Below, one piece after another: positions 44,670-54,441 of a stretch of DNA of 64,000 nt. Source of the DNA: Candidatus Defluviibacterium haderslevense (GTDB lineage Bacteria > Bacteroidota > Bacteroidia > Chitinophagales > Saprospiraceae); assembly GCA_016712225.1 (NCBI GenBank), contig JADJRL010000003.1:641001-705000 (forward strand). Direction: 5' to 3'. Below the pieces are notes generated by a model. The model was not told where the DNA came from. It ran no database searches and saw nothing but the letters and a program-made list of their open reading frames with translations. Made by a program: the position numbers and the translations under genes. The first letter of the stretch is position 1; every line of letters starts with the position of its first letter.

Positions 44670-44871
44670 CTTTATCTTTTATAAATTTCAATGCAAAATA
44701 AACCTAATTTTTGCAGTTTTAGTCTATAAATCGTATAAGTTTGATGATTTCATTCCATAATATGTAGGGTCTTAAACAATATTTTTTAAACAAATACAGT
44801 ATTTTAATTTACTATTACATCAAATTTTATGAAAGATAATTCAAATTCCGATAGATTGGCTTGATTCATTT

Positions 44872-46113
44872 ATGCAATTAAAATTCATCATTCCTTTTCT
44901 TTTTTTATTTCTTTTTTCTGCCTTTGCATTTGCTTTGCCCTGGGCTATGTATGTTGTTTCTGCGAGTATGGTACTCATGACTGCATTATGTTTGTTTCAA
45001 TATAAACCTTATGGATTTCCATTTGGATTTAATATAGGTTTAAAAAACACCATCCGTTTATTGAGAAAAGAACCTTTATTCTGTTGGATGATAGCCTATT
45101 ATTTCAGTTTTGTCATATCGGGATTATGGTCTGAAGAATATATTGAATGGGTGCATTACAGCCGTCTCATGCTACCATTTCTATTTCTTCCCATTATTTT
45201 TATACATCAGAGTCCTGTAAGCAGTTTTAAATTAAACGCTGTCATTCTAATCGGGATTATTTCTGTACTAATCACCTCAGAATTCATACTTTATGATTAC
45301 TTTACAAACTATGAAGTATATCAATTAGAAATATTAAAAGGCAAACCTATTAAAACTTATATCTCACACATCAGATATAGTCTCATCATTGCTGCTAGCT
45401 GTATGATTCTGATTCACTGGTTGGTTATGCATTGGGCTTTCAAATTTAATTGGGAAAAATGGGTATATGGTTTTTGCCTATTGTATTTATTCATAGTGAT
45501 TCATATTCTTAGTGTTAAATCTGGTTTACTAGGACTTTACATAGGTGTTTTTTTATACATGAGTTATTATATGCTCTTGCGAAAAAAATATACCATATGG
45601 ATCATGTGCATCATTAGCATGGTAATCATTATAGCATCCATGATTTATTTCATTCCTAGTTTAAAGCACAAATATTTATATTCGATATGGCAAATTGGAG
45701 AATGGTCTAGAGGGAAATGGTTGTACTACTCAGATATCGAACGCTGGCTATCCATTCAAATGGGTTGGAATAATATACTGGATCATCCTATTTTAGGCAC
45801 AGGTATTGGAGATTTAAAAACCAGTACGGACAAACTTTATATGTTGCATTTAAATCATAAAGAATTCAAACTGGCGCACAATCAATTTATTTTTTCCTGG
45901 GCCTATTGTGGATTACCATCTTTGTTTTCCTTGATGGCCATGATTTATTATTCTCTATTTTCGAATGCCCAATGGCGCAATCCATTAATATTAAGCTTAC
46001 AAGGAATATTATTGAGTTCTTTTCTATATGAAGCAACACTCAGCTCTGAAATCGGCATATGTGTATACTTATATTTTACAATTATTGGTTGGATGATTTT
46101 TAAAAATAAATAA
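44872..46113 (+). CDS. O-antigen ligase / polymerase-like membrane protein
   Basis: A 413-residue protein with about ten to twelve transmembrane helices. A large extracytoplasmic loop near ~285-345 contains NNILDHPILGTGIGDLKTSTD and LNHKEFKLAHNQFIFSWAYCG, the H/N-containing signature of the Wzy_C/O-antigen ligase family. It would polymerise or ligate lipid-linked polysaccharide at the periplasmic face. The sugar operon at 49.4-59.7 kb lacks a polymerase, so this gene could serve it despite being 3 kb away on the other strand. It is followed after 5 bp by the EamA transporter. Confidence 0.8.
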   Translation: MQLKFIIPFLFLFLFSAFAFALPWAMYVVSASMVLMTALCLFQYKPYGFPFGFNIGLKNTIRLLRKEPLFCWMIAYYFSFVISGLWSEEYIEWVHYSRLMLPFLFLPIIFIHQSPVSSFKLNAVILIGIISVLITSEFILYDYFTNYEVYQLEILKGKPIKTYISHIRYSLIIAASCMILIHWLVMHWAFKFNWEKWVYGFCLLYLFIVIHILSVKSGLLGLYIGVFLYMSYYMLLRKKYTIWIMCIISMVIIIASMIYFIPSLKHKYLYSIWQIGEWSRGKWLYYSDIERWLSIQMGWNNILDHPILGTGIGDLKTSTDKLYMLHLNHKEFKLAHNQFIFSWAYCGLPSLFSLMAMIYYSLFSNAQWRNPLILSLQGILLSSFLYEATLSSEIGICVYLYFTIIGWMIFKNK

Positions 46114-46118
46114 ATTCA

Positions 46119-47030
46119 TTGAACACAAAGATACATTCCAATCAAAGCTATTTGGCTCATTTAGTATTGTTCATTGTTGCATTAATATATGGCGCAAATT
46201 ACTCCATTGCAAAAATAGTTTTAGACCCAAAATACATTCAACCTAATGGATTTATTTTATTGCGAATTTGGAGTGCGGTAATATTATTTATTGTGTTTTT
46301 CGGACCCTTAAAACGAATAGAAAAATCTGATTTTCGATTACTGATAGTATGTGCATTGAGCGGAGTGTTATGCAACCAACTCTTTTTTTTCAATGGTTTA
46401 TCATTAACATCTCCTATTCATGCCGCACTCATTATGGTTTGTACTCCTATGTTAGTACTTATCATGCGATACTTTAGGGGATCACCACTCTCGCCTACGA
46501 ACATCTTCGGATGTATTTTAGGATTTTTTGGTGCAGCATGGTTAATACTTTCTTCAAAAAATGGTCATGGTCAAAACAGTAGTGCACTTGGAGACATTTA
46601 TATTTTAATCAATGCGCTATCGTATGGCTATTATTTATTACAAGCGCCAAAATTGATTCAAAAATATGGTCCGTTTGAAACCATGAAGTGGTTATTTTTG
46701 ATTGGTGGCATTTGTTGTATACCTTTTGGAATACATGATTTAGTGGTAACTCAATGGACTTTATTAGATCGCGATGCATGGCTTGCATTAATTTTTGTTC
46801 TTATATGTACAACGTTTTTAGCGTATGCATTAAATGCATTTGCATTGCAACTCAGTCATTCTTCTTTAGTTAGTAATTACATCTATTTACAACCCTTCAT
46901 TGCAAGTATCATTGCGATTTGGCTGGGAAAAGATTTTTTTCAATGGCGTCATTTATTTATTGGTATAATTATTATTACGGGTGTATTTTTATCCGATTGG
47001 AAGGGCAAAAAATTGATGCATCGAAATTAA
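46119..47030 (+). CDS. EamA/DMT-family transporter
   Basis: A 303-residue protein with ten predicted helices in two EamA repeats: ~14-140 (LVLFIVALIYGANYSIAKIVL) and ~155-300 (ALGDIYILINALSYGYYLLQAPKLI). DMT transporters move small metabolites across the inner membrane; the substrate is unknown. No ATG lies near the N-terminus, so the start is probably TTG at 46119, 5 bp after the stop of the O-antigen-ligase-like gene, which implies translational coupling. Confidence 0.87.
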   Translation: MNTKIHSNQSYLAHLVLFIVALIYGANYSIAKIVLDPKYIQPNGFILLRIWSAVILFIVFFGPLKRIEKSDFRLLIVCALSGVLCNQLFFFNGLSLTSPIHAALIMVCTPMLVLIMRYFRGSPLSPTNIFGCILGFFGAAWLILSSKNGHGQNSSALGDIYILINALSYGYYLLQAPKLIQKYGPFETMKWLFLIGGICCIPFGIHDLVVTQWTLLDRDAWLALIFVLICTTFLAYALNAFALQLSHSSLVSNYIYLQPFIASIIAIWLGKDFFQWRHLFIGIIIITGVFLSDWKGKKLMHRN

Positions 47031-47086
47031 TTTAGATATTTTTCAAAAAATAAAATAAATTTATTTGTTCATGAATGCTAACAAGT

Positions 47087-47121
47087 TATGAATACAGTAT
47101 TCATACATTTGATAAATCAAA
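47087..47121. promoter_or_regulatory. Two adjacent perfect palindromes upstream of the TPR gene
   Basis: TATGAATACAGTATTCATA (47087-47105, 9-bp arms) and TTTGAT-AA-ATCAAA (47108-47121). No T-run follows either. They lie ~150 bp before the GTG start at 47268 in an AT-rich gap and could bind a dimeric regulator. Confidence 0.35.
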
Positions 47122-47267
47122 TATATGTATTACATTGAAAGAATATATTTTAGAATAAATTAGATGAATTATTAATATGAAATAAAAAAATAAAAAATAA
47201 AATTAGTTTAGTGCTGAATTGATTTAAATAATTACTTTTACACAGTCATTCAATCCCTGAGAAGATA

Positions 47268-48668
47268 GTGTCAAGAAAAACGAACCAAAACAATAAGCTC
47301 TCAAAACTCATTGCAGAGTTTGAAGATGCCGTACAAAGTTTCAGCCCTGAACTTTGGGAAGAGAAATCATTTCTTAAACTAATATCACATTACGAAAATC
47401 AAGGATCATTCGATCGGGCACTAGCAGTTGCAGATTTGGCTATTAAACAATATAAATATAGAGTCGATTTTTATTTGCAAAAAGCCAGACTGATGATGAT
47501 CAATATGCGATTTGCAGAAGCTCTGAATATATTAAACCAGGCTTTTTCTATTTCACCATATGAAATCGAGGTTCCCTTACTTAAAGCAAAAATCCTGACC
47601 CTTCAGGGTAATCCTGAAGAAGCTTTAATTATAATTGATGAAGTAAAACTAATCTTCCAAAATGCCGATTTGCATGAAATTTTATTAATGGAAGCTTTTA
47701 TACAAGAATCAATGAAAGATTTTGACAAAATGTTCTATACGCTAAGAGAAGCGTTAATCATCAACCCAAATAACACTGAAGCCCTAGAACAAATCTGGGT
47801 TAGTGTTGAATTTTCAAAAAAATACGATGAAAGTGTAAGCCTTCATCTTAATCTAATAGACAAAAATCCATATTCGTATTTAGCTTGGTATAACTTAGGG
47901 CATGCTTATTCATGCCTTGGAGAATACAAAAAAGCCATTGATGCTTTGGAATACTCATTCCTGATCAATTCCAGATTCGAACAAGGATATATGGACTGTG
48001 CAGAATTGGCATTACAGATAGGCCAATATGAGAAAGCTTTTCAGTGTTATTCAGACGCGAATGATATATTTGGACCAGATACAGAATTAGTGGCTTATAT
48101 GGCAGAATGTCTGATTAAATTAAACAGACATAAAGATGCCAAATCCATGCTGCTTAAAGCAGTACATCAGGATCCATTCAATGATGAGATTTTCTTCTAT
48201 CTAGGAGAATGTTACTTCAGTGAAAAAAACTGGGATAAAGCATTGCATTATTATAAAGAGTCTATTGAAATCGATGAATATCGTGAAGAATACCATTCTG
48301 CTTTAGCTCATGTCTATTGTGAAATGGGAAATTTCAAAAAAGCTGAAACTCATTTTGCTAAAGCTGCCCGATGCGGACAGGAACAAAGCCAATATTGGGC
48401 TATGTATATCAAGTTTCTTTTAGAAAAGCAAAACTTCGAAAAAGCTGAAAAAATCATTCGCAGAGCAGATAAATATTCTGTTGGAACAGACCTTACTTTT
48501 TGTAAGGTTGCCTATAATCTCTTAACCAATAATAGACCTGCTGCCTTAATTGATCTTGAAGAAGCATTGCAAGAGGATTCGTCCATGAGTAAAATACTAT
48601 TCGAAATTATTCCAACACTTCAGGATGATGTTGAAATCAAAGGAATGATTAGATATTTTTCTGTTTAA
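47268..48668 (+). CDS. Cytoplasmic tetratricopeptide-repeat protein
   Basis: A 466-residue protein made almost wholly of TPR helices (~45-430), for example YSYLAWYNLGHAYSCLGEYKKAIDALEYSFLIN and DEIFFYLGECYFSEKNWDKALHYYKESIEI. It has no signal peptide or membrane segment. The start appears to be GTG (MSRKTNQNNKLSKLI). Such proteins are common in Bacteroidota as scaffolds; its partner is unknown. Confidence 0.82.
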   Translation: MSRKTNQNNKLSKLIAEFEDAVQSFSPELWEEKSFLKLISHYENQGSFDRALAVADLAIKQYKYRVDFYLQKARLMMINMRFAEALNILNQAFSISPYEIEVPLLKAKILTLQGNPEEALIIIDEVKLIFQNADLHEILLMEAFIQESMKDFDKMFYTLREALIINPNNTEALEQIWVSVEFSKKYDESVSLHLNLIDKNPYSYLAWYNLGHAYSCLGEYKKAIDALEYSFLINSRFEQGYMDCAELALQIGQYEKAFQCYSDANDIFGPDTELVAYMAECLIKLNRHKDAKSMLLKAVHQDPFNDEIFFYLGECYFSEKNWDKALHYYKESIEIDEYREEYHSALAHVYCEMGNFKKAETHFAKAARCGQEQSQYWAMYIKFLLEKQNFEKAEKIIRRADKYSVGTDLTFCKVAYNLLTNNRPAALIDLEEALQEDSSMSKILFEIIPTLQDDVEIKGMIRYFSV

Positions 48669-48789
48669 TCTGGTGAAATAAACTTGTTTTTTTCCTTTAT
48701 ACTTGCAATATCTTAGCATTACTCCATAAGATGAATCAACAAGGGATATGCTTCCGGCATCAGAATTGAATATTTAATTTTCAAAATCA

Positions 48790-48984
48790 TTATAATTTAA
48801 TCTTCTTTTCGATATGTTCAAGTTCTTTCTTGATGTTTTCCAATCGATCAGGAATAGACAAATCTTGATCTGAACGTAATTTCTTCCTTCCTTTCGATAA
48901 AAAAAATCCCAGCCCCAGACAAATAAAAAATCCTGAAATATTGGATATAAACATCCATATTAATCTTGTTTCTACTTCTCCCAT
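48790..48984 (-). CDS. Small single-helix membrane protein, unknown
   Basis: A 64-residue protein from ATG 48984: a transmembrane helix at ~8-29 (IWMFISNISGFFICLGLGFFL), a basic segment (SKGRKKLR) and a charged coiled-coil-like tail (LENIKKELEHIEKKIKL). The layout is that of a small membrane-anchored scaffold with a cytoplasmic coil. No family was recognised. The start is 47 bp downstream of a hairpin terminator on the same strand. Confidence 0.55.
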   Translation of the reverse strand: MGEVETRLIWMFISNISGFFICLGLGFFLSKGRKKLRSDQDLSIPDRLENIKKELEHIEKKIKL

Positions 48985-49030
48985 AATACCATCATTTAAA
49001 ATCTATAAATAATTTTATTTCATTAAACTT

Positions 49031-49068
49031 AAAAAAAAAAAGGCCTCATCGATTGGATAAGGCCTTTT
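49031..49068 (-). terminator. Strong intrinsic terminator (operon end or leader attenuator)
   Basis: A perfect 9-bp stem AAAAGGCCT / AGGCCTTTT (49038-49046 with 49060-49068) and 13-nt loop. On the minus strand it runs into ten or more T residues. It is 340 bp beyond the last gene of the polysaccharide operon and 47 bp before the small membrane protein. Confidence 0.8.
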
Positions 49069-49168
49069 ATATTTAATTTTTTTTATATAATAAAAATATC
49101 AACTCATAAGCCTCATAAGCACTTTCATGCACTCATGTCTCTTCCAGCAATATTTTTGAATTAAAATC
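49031..49168 (-). ncRNA. Possible short leader/small RNA ending at the terminator
   Basis: On the minus strand TTG (49200-49202), a 17-nt spacer and TACCTTTG (49175-49182) resemble a promoter, which with the terminator at 49031-49068 would define a ~135-nt transcript. It contains a nine-codon frame MKVLMRLMS (49099-49128). No known RNA family was recognised. It could also be simply the 3' UTR of the sugar operon. Confidence 0.3.
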
Positions 49169-49408
49169 ATAGTGCAAAGGTAATCGAAATTTCTAATTTC
49201 AATAAAAATAATAAAAGTTGGGTGTTAAATTAAGGTTAACAATCTAATGTTGGGTACCATTGTATAAGGATGCAATCATTGAACTTTTTCTCAGAATTAC
49301 AAAAAATTTTGAATTTTATCTATTCGTTTAAATTAAGATTTCTTCAATGATTTGGGCGCCCAGAACATAAAATAACAAACTAACTTCATCGAATTTAAAA
49401 ATAAAATT

Positions 49409-50518
49409 TCATCTTAATGCTGATATTTCCTGTAAATAGTTTGCAATAATATGTTTAACTTCGAATTGATCCAATGCTATTGCTCTACTCTCTTTCCCCA
49501 TTTGTAATCGCACTTCTTGAGCTAAAGAAGACATGTCAATCATAGCATTAATTAATGAATCAACATCTTGCATTGGAATTATATATCCATTTATTCCATT
49601 GACGACTGTCTCATTACAACCGGCAACATTTGTTGTAATTATTGGTTTACCCATAGCCATGGATTCCAGAATAGACCTTGGCATTCCTTCACGATACGAA
49701 GGCAAGACTACAACATCGGCCGCAGCTATCAGATCACGTACATCATCAACATGATCAAACCATCGAATATCATTCTGATTCAATGCTTCGTCCAATTCTT
49801 TTTTGAACATTCGATCCGGATGAGTCGAATCATAACTACCCACTACCTGACATTCAATATCTGGCCATTTACTTTTTATAATCGAAGCTGCTTTTAAATA
49901 CTCTACTATTCCTTTGCTCCGAATTAACCTCCCAATAAATAAAAAAATAAATTTGTTTGATTCAGATTTTGCACGAGGTACAAAATAATTACAATCAACT
50001 CCAGACCCTAAAATGACACCAGAATTAATTTCATTTACTAACTTCTTTTGCAGAAAGAAATTTCTATCTGTATGGTTTTGAAAAATGTTTTTTTTATTAT
50101 ACCTAAAAGCTAACTTATATAACCAATTTATTAGTAAACTTAATCTATTATGTTTAGTGAATGAACTTCCCAATCCTGTAACCGTAGCTATACTAGGAAT
50201 ACCCAAAACATGAGCGATCACACTACCAAAAACATTAGGTTTAATGGTATAATGCAATACAAGATCCGGTTTCTCACGATAATAAATTCTAAATAATTCT
50301 ATAATAAATCTAAATTCCTTAATTAAATTAGAACTTGTCTTATTTAAATGAAGTACCGGAATATAATGTATACCCTGTCCTTTTGGAAGCATTGAAGCAT
50401 ATCTATCTTCAGGAGCGATTAGTACGACTTCTCCAAATTCTGAATGTATAGCCTGTATTAACTCTCGTCTATAATTAAATAAATTCCAGCATGAATTAGC
50501 AACAATGGCTACTTTCAT
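49409..50518 (-). CDS. Family-4 glycosyltransferase (PglA/WbnK-like)
   Basis: A 369-residue GT-B protein. The N-terminal half carries YTIKPNVFGSVIAHVLGIPSIATVTGLGSSF (~92-123), typical of undecaprenyl-linked hexosaminyltransferases of the PglA type. The C-terminal half has FLFIGRLIRSKGIVEYLKAA and LPSYREGMPRSILESMAMGKPIITTNVAGCNE, the GT4 donor-binding signature with E-x7-E. It would add one sugar from a nucleotide donor to a lipid-linked chain at the cytoplasmic face. It is the last gene of the operon, 2 bp after the previous one. Confidence 0.9.
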   Translation of the reverse strand: MKVAIVANSCWNLFNYRRELIQAIHSEFGEVVLIAPEDRYASMLPKGQGIHYIPVLHLNKTSSNLIKEFRFIIELFRIYYREKPDLVLHYTIKPNVFGSVIAHVLGIPSIATVTGLGSSFTKHNRLSLLINWLYKLAFRYNKKNIFQNHTDRNFFLQKKLVNEINSGVILGSGVDCNYFVPRAKSESNKFIFLFIGRLIRSKGIVEYLKAASIIKSKWPDIECQVVGSYDSTHPDRMFKKELDEALNQNDIRWFDHVDDVRDLIAAADVVVLPSYREGMPRSILESMAMGKPIITTNVAGCNETVVNGINGYIIPMQDVDSLINAMIDMSSLAQEVRLQMGKESRAIALDQFEVKHIIANYLQEISALR

Positions 50519-50520
50519 AT

Positions 50521-51705
50521 TCAGTTTTTAGGCACATAAAAAAGTATTGATTTAGCCATTTGAACAGAAATCGTTTCTCTTCTAAACTTGGCAATAAACG
50601 TAGGACGAGTCATTACTTGATAATGATCATTAACTAAATAATGGTAAGCCGACTTCCAATCACAGGGTTCGAAAACAAAATAATTGGATTGTATATGTTT
50701 TTCAATAAATTCTTTAGCATATCCCGCAACACCTGCAAGAATAGGCTTGTCCAACGCACCATATTCAAATAGTTTAGAGGGTAATACTTTTCTAAAAGCT
50801 TCGAAATCATTTAAGTGAAGAAACAAGTAATGTGATTGTTGATAATATTGCATTAATTCAGCTCTTTTAACAGGTGATATCAATTTAACATTCTGAATAT
50901 CCAAGCTATGTAAGGCATCGATAAGTTTTTGTTTTGTATTTCCCGCACCAATGATATAAAACATAAATCCAGAACCCAGTTTTTGTGCTAAAGGTGGAAT
51001 TACTTTATCTAATCCCTGACCTTCTCCAATATTACCTGCATAACAAACGATTCTAATATTCGACTGCGCCATCTGACTTGGTGGAACATTTAGAAACAGA
51101 TCGTCAATACCATTTGGGAAAAAACTAATTCGCTCATGTTTAATATAATCCAGTGACTTTAGAAATCCTTCAGAATTAACATTGATGTGTGTAGCATATT
51201 TCAAACATGGTTTTTCAAAAAATATTTTTAATATCCAACTTAATGGATAAGCTATAAATGGCCATTTTATCAGTTCTCTTATATTTTCAGCGAACAAATC
51301 TCGTAGATCGATATATAAGGGCAAGCGCCTTTTCTTTGCAATTTGGAAAGCTAAATAAGCCGTGAATAATTTAGAACTGGATGCAAAAACCAAATCATAA
51401 TCATTAGCCTTAGTAGCTTGTAGCACCTGTTTTCTATAAGATATAAAAGATTTTATTTGTTTCCAAAATCCATTGGTATGCTGAGGAACTGCAAATCGAT
51501 GTAATCGCAGAGAACCTGAGTTAACATGAGCTGGTACTTCGTCATTGAAAGATTGGTATCGATTAGGCATTGTGGTCATCACATCCAAGATAGTATCTTC
51601 ATGGATTTCTTTTAATATAGATTCGACCAAAGCCGTATTCCGAAAAGCTCCCGGCCCCAAATCAGGTGTATAATAATATGACAAGAATAGTATTCTTTTA
51701 ATCAT
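50521..51705 (-). CDS. Glycosyltransferase, GT4-like (WbuB type)
   Basis: A 394-residue GT-B protein. It begins with RILFLSYYYTPDLGPGAFRNTALVE, as in WbuB-like transferases. The C-terminal domain has IVCYAGNIGEGQGLDKVIPPLA and VLPSKLFEYGALDKPILAGVAGYAKEFIE, the donor-site motif. It probably adds a further sugar of the repeat unit. Its start overlaps the heparinase-like stop by 8 bp, and it precedes the next glycosyltransferase by 2 bp. Confidence 0.87.
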   Translation of the reverse strand: MIKRILFLSYYYTPDLGPGAFRNTALVESILKEIHEDTILDVMTTMPNRYQSFNDEVPAHVNSGSLRLHRFAVPQHTNGFWKQIKSFISYRKQVLQATKANDYDLVFASSSKLFTAYLAFQIAKKRRLPLYIDLRDLFAENIRELIKWPFIAYPLSWILKIFFEKPCLKYATHINVNSEGFLKSLDYIKHERISFFPNGIDDLFLNVPPSQMAQSNIRIVCYAGNIGEGQGLDKVIPPLAQKLGSGFMFYIIGAGNTKQKLIDALHSLDIQNVKLISPVKRAELMQYYQQSHYLFLHLNDFEAFRKVLPSKLFEYGALDKPILAGVAGYAKEFIEKHIQSNYFVFEPCDWKSAYHYLVNDHYQVMTRPTFIAKFRRETISVQMAKSILFYVPKN

Positions 51706-53281
51706 GCCAGGTTATTATGGTTTTTATTTGTTTCTCAAAAATAATAGAAATACGCTTGGATTTAACGTAGACATTAAAATCTAAAGCTTCATCCATATCC
51801 TCTATTACAATTTTATGAGCACCTAATATTAATAATTGCATTCCAGCAATATTTATTTTACTTTTTTCAAAATCCAAATCAACGTTACCCACATTATGAT
51901 GACAATGTAAATACATAACAGACGATACAGTTTCATTTGTTAATACAAGATCCTCGATGATCAATTGATTGGGGTGTACATCAAAAATTCTTTTGTGGCT
52001 CCATGCTTGACCAGCATAATGATTAATCTCACCTTCAAGATGATGTTGATCCACTCGACTTACTTTGATGTCTGCACGTTGTGCCATTCTAAACTGAGAC
52101 CATATTTCTGATTGATTTAACCCATTAATAACAACTGTATTATGCGCTTGAGTTGATCGCTCATATTGACGTTGTGGACCAGATTCATATGTAGAAATTC
52201 CATAATCTACAAATATGGGTTGGGCTTTAAAATAAAGATCAAAATGCAACATGTCAGCATGTGCGTGACCGGGCTGATAAGTTGGAACAACATTTCCTGC
52301 GTTGACATATAAAACAATAGGATCATGTTCAAATTTAAAATATGCGCTATCACTTAATATTCCCTGATGGACTTCCATATTTAACAGACTTAACGTATCA
52401 AATATCCATGAAGCGGGCGGGGCACCGGAGTTACAACTATCTTGAAAAAGTGGATACCGACCATTAGGCAAACAAATTGTAAACAACCAAGTTGCCATCT
52501 TCTGAATATAATACCTTATAAGATCGTAATCTCCCTTATTGCTTTTTATTAAAACTTGGTACAACAATATTAATCGATATAAAATAATACTGTGGTACAT
52601 AGGTGATCGCTCATAATGGGCTCCATCTGCTAAAATTTGCTCCTCTAATTCAGAACATAATTTGGCATAACATTTATTCCACAAACGGTCATCATTCATA
52701 TAGAGCGCTGCCATACATAAGGCTATATAATTCTCTAACAAATGATTGGCGAGAATCTGATATTCCAGATTGTTCTCCAAAAAATGGATTTGTCTAAAGA
52801 GTGCACGGTTAATAGATTTTTGATCTGTTGTGACATATTCATAAAACAACAGTGTGTTAATAATGCGTAATGAAACCGGATAGGCTTCTAATTTGAATGC
52901 AGAGGCATTAACCGATTCAGATAATTGAATTAATACTTTATTCCTTTCTGAAATACTTGTTGTATCATCATTTAAATAATTCAGGTATTGTAAATGGTAA
53001 TTCCACAATTTACCGTGACCCATGAATTGCCAATCTATGCGATCAGAAAAAGTATGTGTTTTATTCAAGAACGTAAATGTTTTGCTTACGGAATTATAGC
53101 TTCCTGTTTCCGAATAGGTGCTGATATTTGAAAATGTCAATAATTTAGCATTCACATATTTTGAATATGGGTACCACGAATTAATACATAGGTTTTTAAT
53201 TGGATACCAAAGTTGAAAAAAGACCTGGGAACATTTCAGATATCTAATGGTATGGAAATATAATGAAATCGTTCGCAACAT
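51698..53281 (-). CDS. Heparinase II/III-family protein
   Basis: A 527-residue protein without an obvious signal peptide. Residues ~100-310 are an alpha-helical toroid (YPVSLRIINTLLFYEY, LANHLLENYIALCMAALYM, HYERSPMYHSIILYRLILLYQ). Residues ~320-527 form the heparinase C-terminal beta-sheet domain with PGHAHADMLHFDLYFK and the STQAHNTVVINGLNQSE motif. Characterised relatives are uronate-polysaccharide lyases. Homologues also occur inside capsule clusters, where they may trim or edit the product. This gene lies between the 2-epimerase (3 bp) and glycosyltransferase genes, so the biosynthetic context is clear but the exact role is not. Confidence 0.87.
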   Translation of the reverse strand: MLRTISLYFHTIRYLKCSQVFFQLWYPIKNLCINSWYPYSKYVNAKLLTFSNISTYSETGSYNSVSKTFTFLNKTHTFSDRIDWQFMGHGKLWNYHLQYLNYLNDDTTSISERNKVLIQLSESVNASAFKLEAYPVSLRIINTLLFYEYVTTDQKSINRALFRQIHFLENNLEYQILANHLLENYIALCMAALYMNDDRLWNKCYAKLCSELEEQILADGAHYERSPMYHSIILYRLILLYQVLIKSNKGDYDLIRYYIQKMATWLFTICLPNGRYPLFQDSCNSGAPPASWIFDTLSLLNMEVHQGILSDSAYFKFEHDPIVLYVNAGNVVPTYQPGHAHADMLHFDLYFKAQPIFVDYGISTYESGPQRQYERSTQAHNTVVINGLNQSEIWSQFRMAQRADIKVSRVDQHHLEGEINHYAGQAWSHKRIFDVHPNQLIIEDLVLTNETVSSVMYLHCHHNVGNVDLDFEKSKINIAGMQLLILGAHKIVIEDMDEALDFNVYVKSKRISIIFEKQIKTIITWHD

Positions 53282-53284
53282 AAG

Positions 53285-54382
53285 TTAACCGAACTGATTC
53301 AATAAAATATCCCTAATCCTAAAGGCAGCTTGTCCATCCCACAATTCAGGTATTTGTCCTTGTTTAATATGACCATCTAATATTTCTCTTACGTGGTGAA
53401 TAGCGACTTCCGGATTTAAATCGTCCAATAATATATTTGTTCCAACATCAACAGTAATGGGTCGTTCAGTAGATCTTCTAAACGTCAAACATGGAACACC
53501 TAAATAAGTGGTTTCTTCCTGAACACCTCCTGAGTCTGTTAATATCAATTGGCTGTAACGGATTAAGGTAATAAATTCAATATATCCAAGTGGTTCCGTT
53601 ATGATCAGGTTTGGAATTTGTGTCAATGTATTCAGTAATCCAAAATGATTTAACCGATCCTTTGTTCTAGGATGCAGCGGCAATAAAACAGTTCTCATTG
53701 TACAAATTACTGAGAGCAAATGAATAAGTTTCTGCAAGCCTTCAAGTGTATCAACATTCGATGGTCTATGCATGGTCATGATGACATAAGACGCGGGTAC
53801 CAAATTAAATTGTTTCAATATGGATTGATCACTTGTTTTCTTTTGATAATAATGAAGGGAATCAATCATACAATTGCCTACAAAATGAATTTTATCAGGC
53901 GAAATATTTTCTTTAATCAAGTGATCCGTGGCCAGTCGTTCTGTTGTAAATAAAAGATCAGAGATTTGATCTGTGAGCAAACGATTGATTTCTTCCGGCA
54001 TACTTCGATCAAAACTTCGTAATCCTGCTTCAACATGTGCTACCGGTATACCATTTCTATTAGCCACTAAAGCACAAGCTAAAGTTGAGGTGACATCACC
54101 TACAACAATTACCAGATCAGGACGTTCTGATTGTAAAATGGGTTCAATGGCTGTCATAATTTTAGCCGTAATGATCGAATGAGTACCAGAACCTACACCC
54201 AGAAAATAATCTGGTTCAGGTAATTCTAATTCTTCAAAAAAAATGGCACTCATAGCCCGATCAAAATGCTGGCCTGTGTGAATGATTTTAGATTGAATGG
54301 ATTGATTTTGCTTAAACGCTCTATGTAATGGAGCTACTTTCATAAAATTCGGACGTGCTCCAACTATACTTATGATTTTCAT
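53285..54382 (-). CDS. UDP-GlcNAc-type 2-epimerase (non-hydrolysing; WecB/WbpI family)
   Basis: A 365-residue GT-B-fold epimerase: VGARPNFMKVAPLHRAF at the start, HTGQHFDRAMSAIFFEEL (~36-53), GDVTSTLACALVA, HVEAGLRSFDRSMPEEINR and LTDSGGVQEETTYLGVPCLTFR. The general family converts UDP-GlcNAc to UDP-ManNAc. The HTGQHFDxxMSxIFFE wording and the presence of WbpA, B, D and E homologues in the same operon make a WbpI-like 2-epimerase of UDP-GlcNAc3NAcA equally or more likely. Sequence inspection alone does not decide between them. The gap to the upstream oxidoreductase gene is 59 bp. Confidence 0.88.
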   Translation of the reverse strand: MKIISIVGARPNFMKVAPLHRAFKQNQSIQSKIIHTGQHFDRAMSAIFFEELELPEPDYFLGVGSGTHSIITAKIMTAIEPILQSERPDLVIVVGDVTSTLACALVANRNGIPVAHVEAGLRSFDRSMPEEINRLLTDQISDLLFTTERLATDHLIKENISPDKIHFVGNCMIDSLHYYQKKTSDQSILKQFNLVPASYVIMTMHRPSNVDTLEGLQKLIHLLSVICTMRTVLLPLHPRTKDRLNHFGLLNTLTQIPNLIITEPLGYIEFITLIRYSQLILTDSGGVQEETTYLGVPCLTFRRSTERPITVDVGTNILLDDLNPEVAIHHVREILDGHIKQGQIPELWDGQAAFRIRDILLNQFG

Positions 54383-54441
54383 GCCTCACAACTTAACTTA
54401 TAAAAAAATACAATTTGAGCGATCTGATTAAAAGCATAGTA

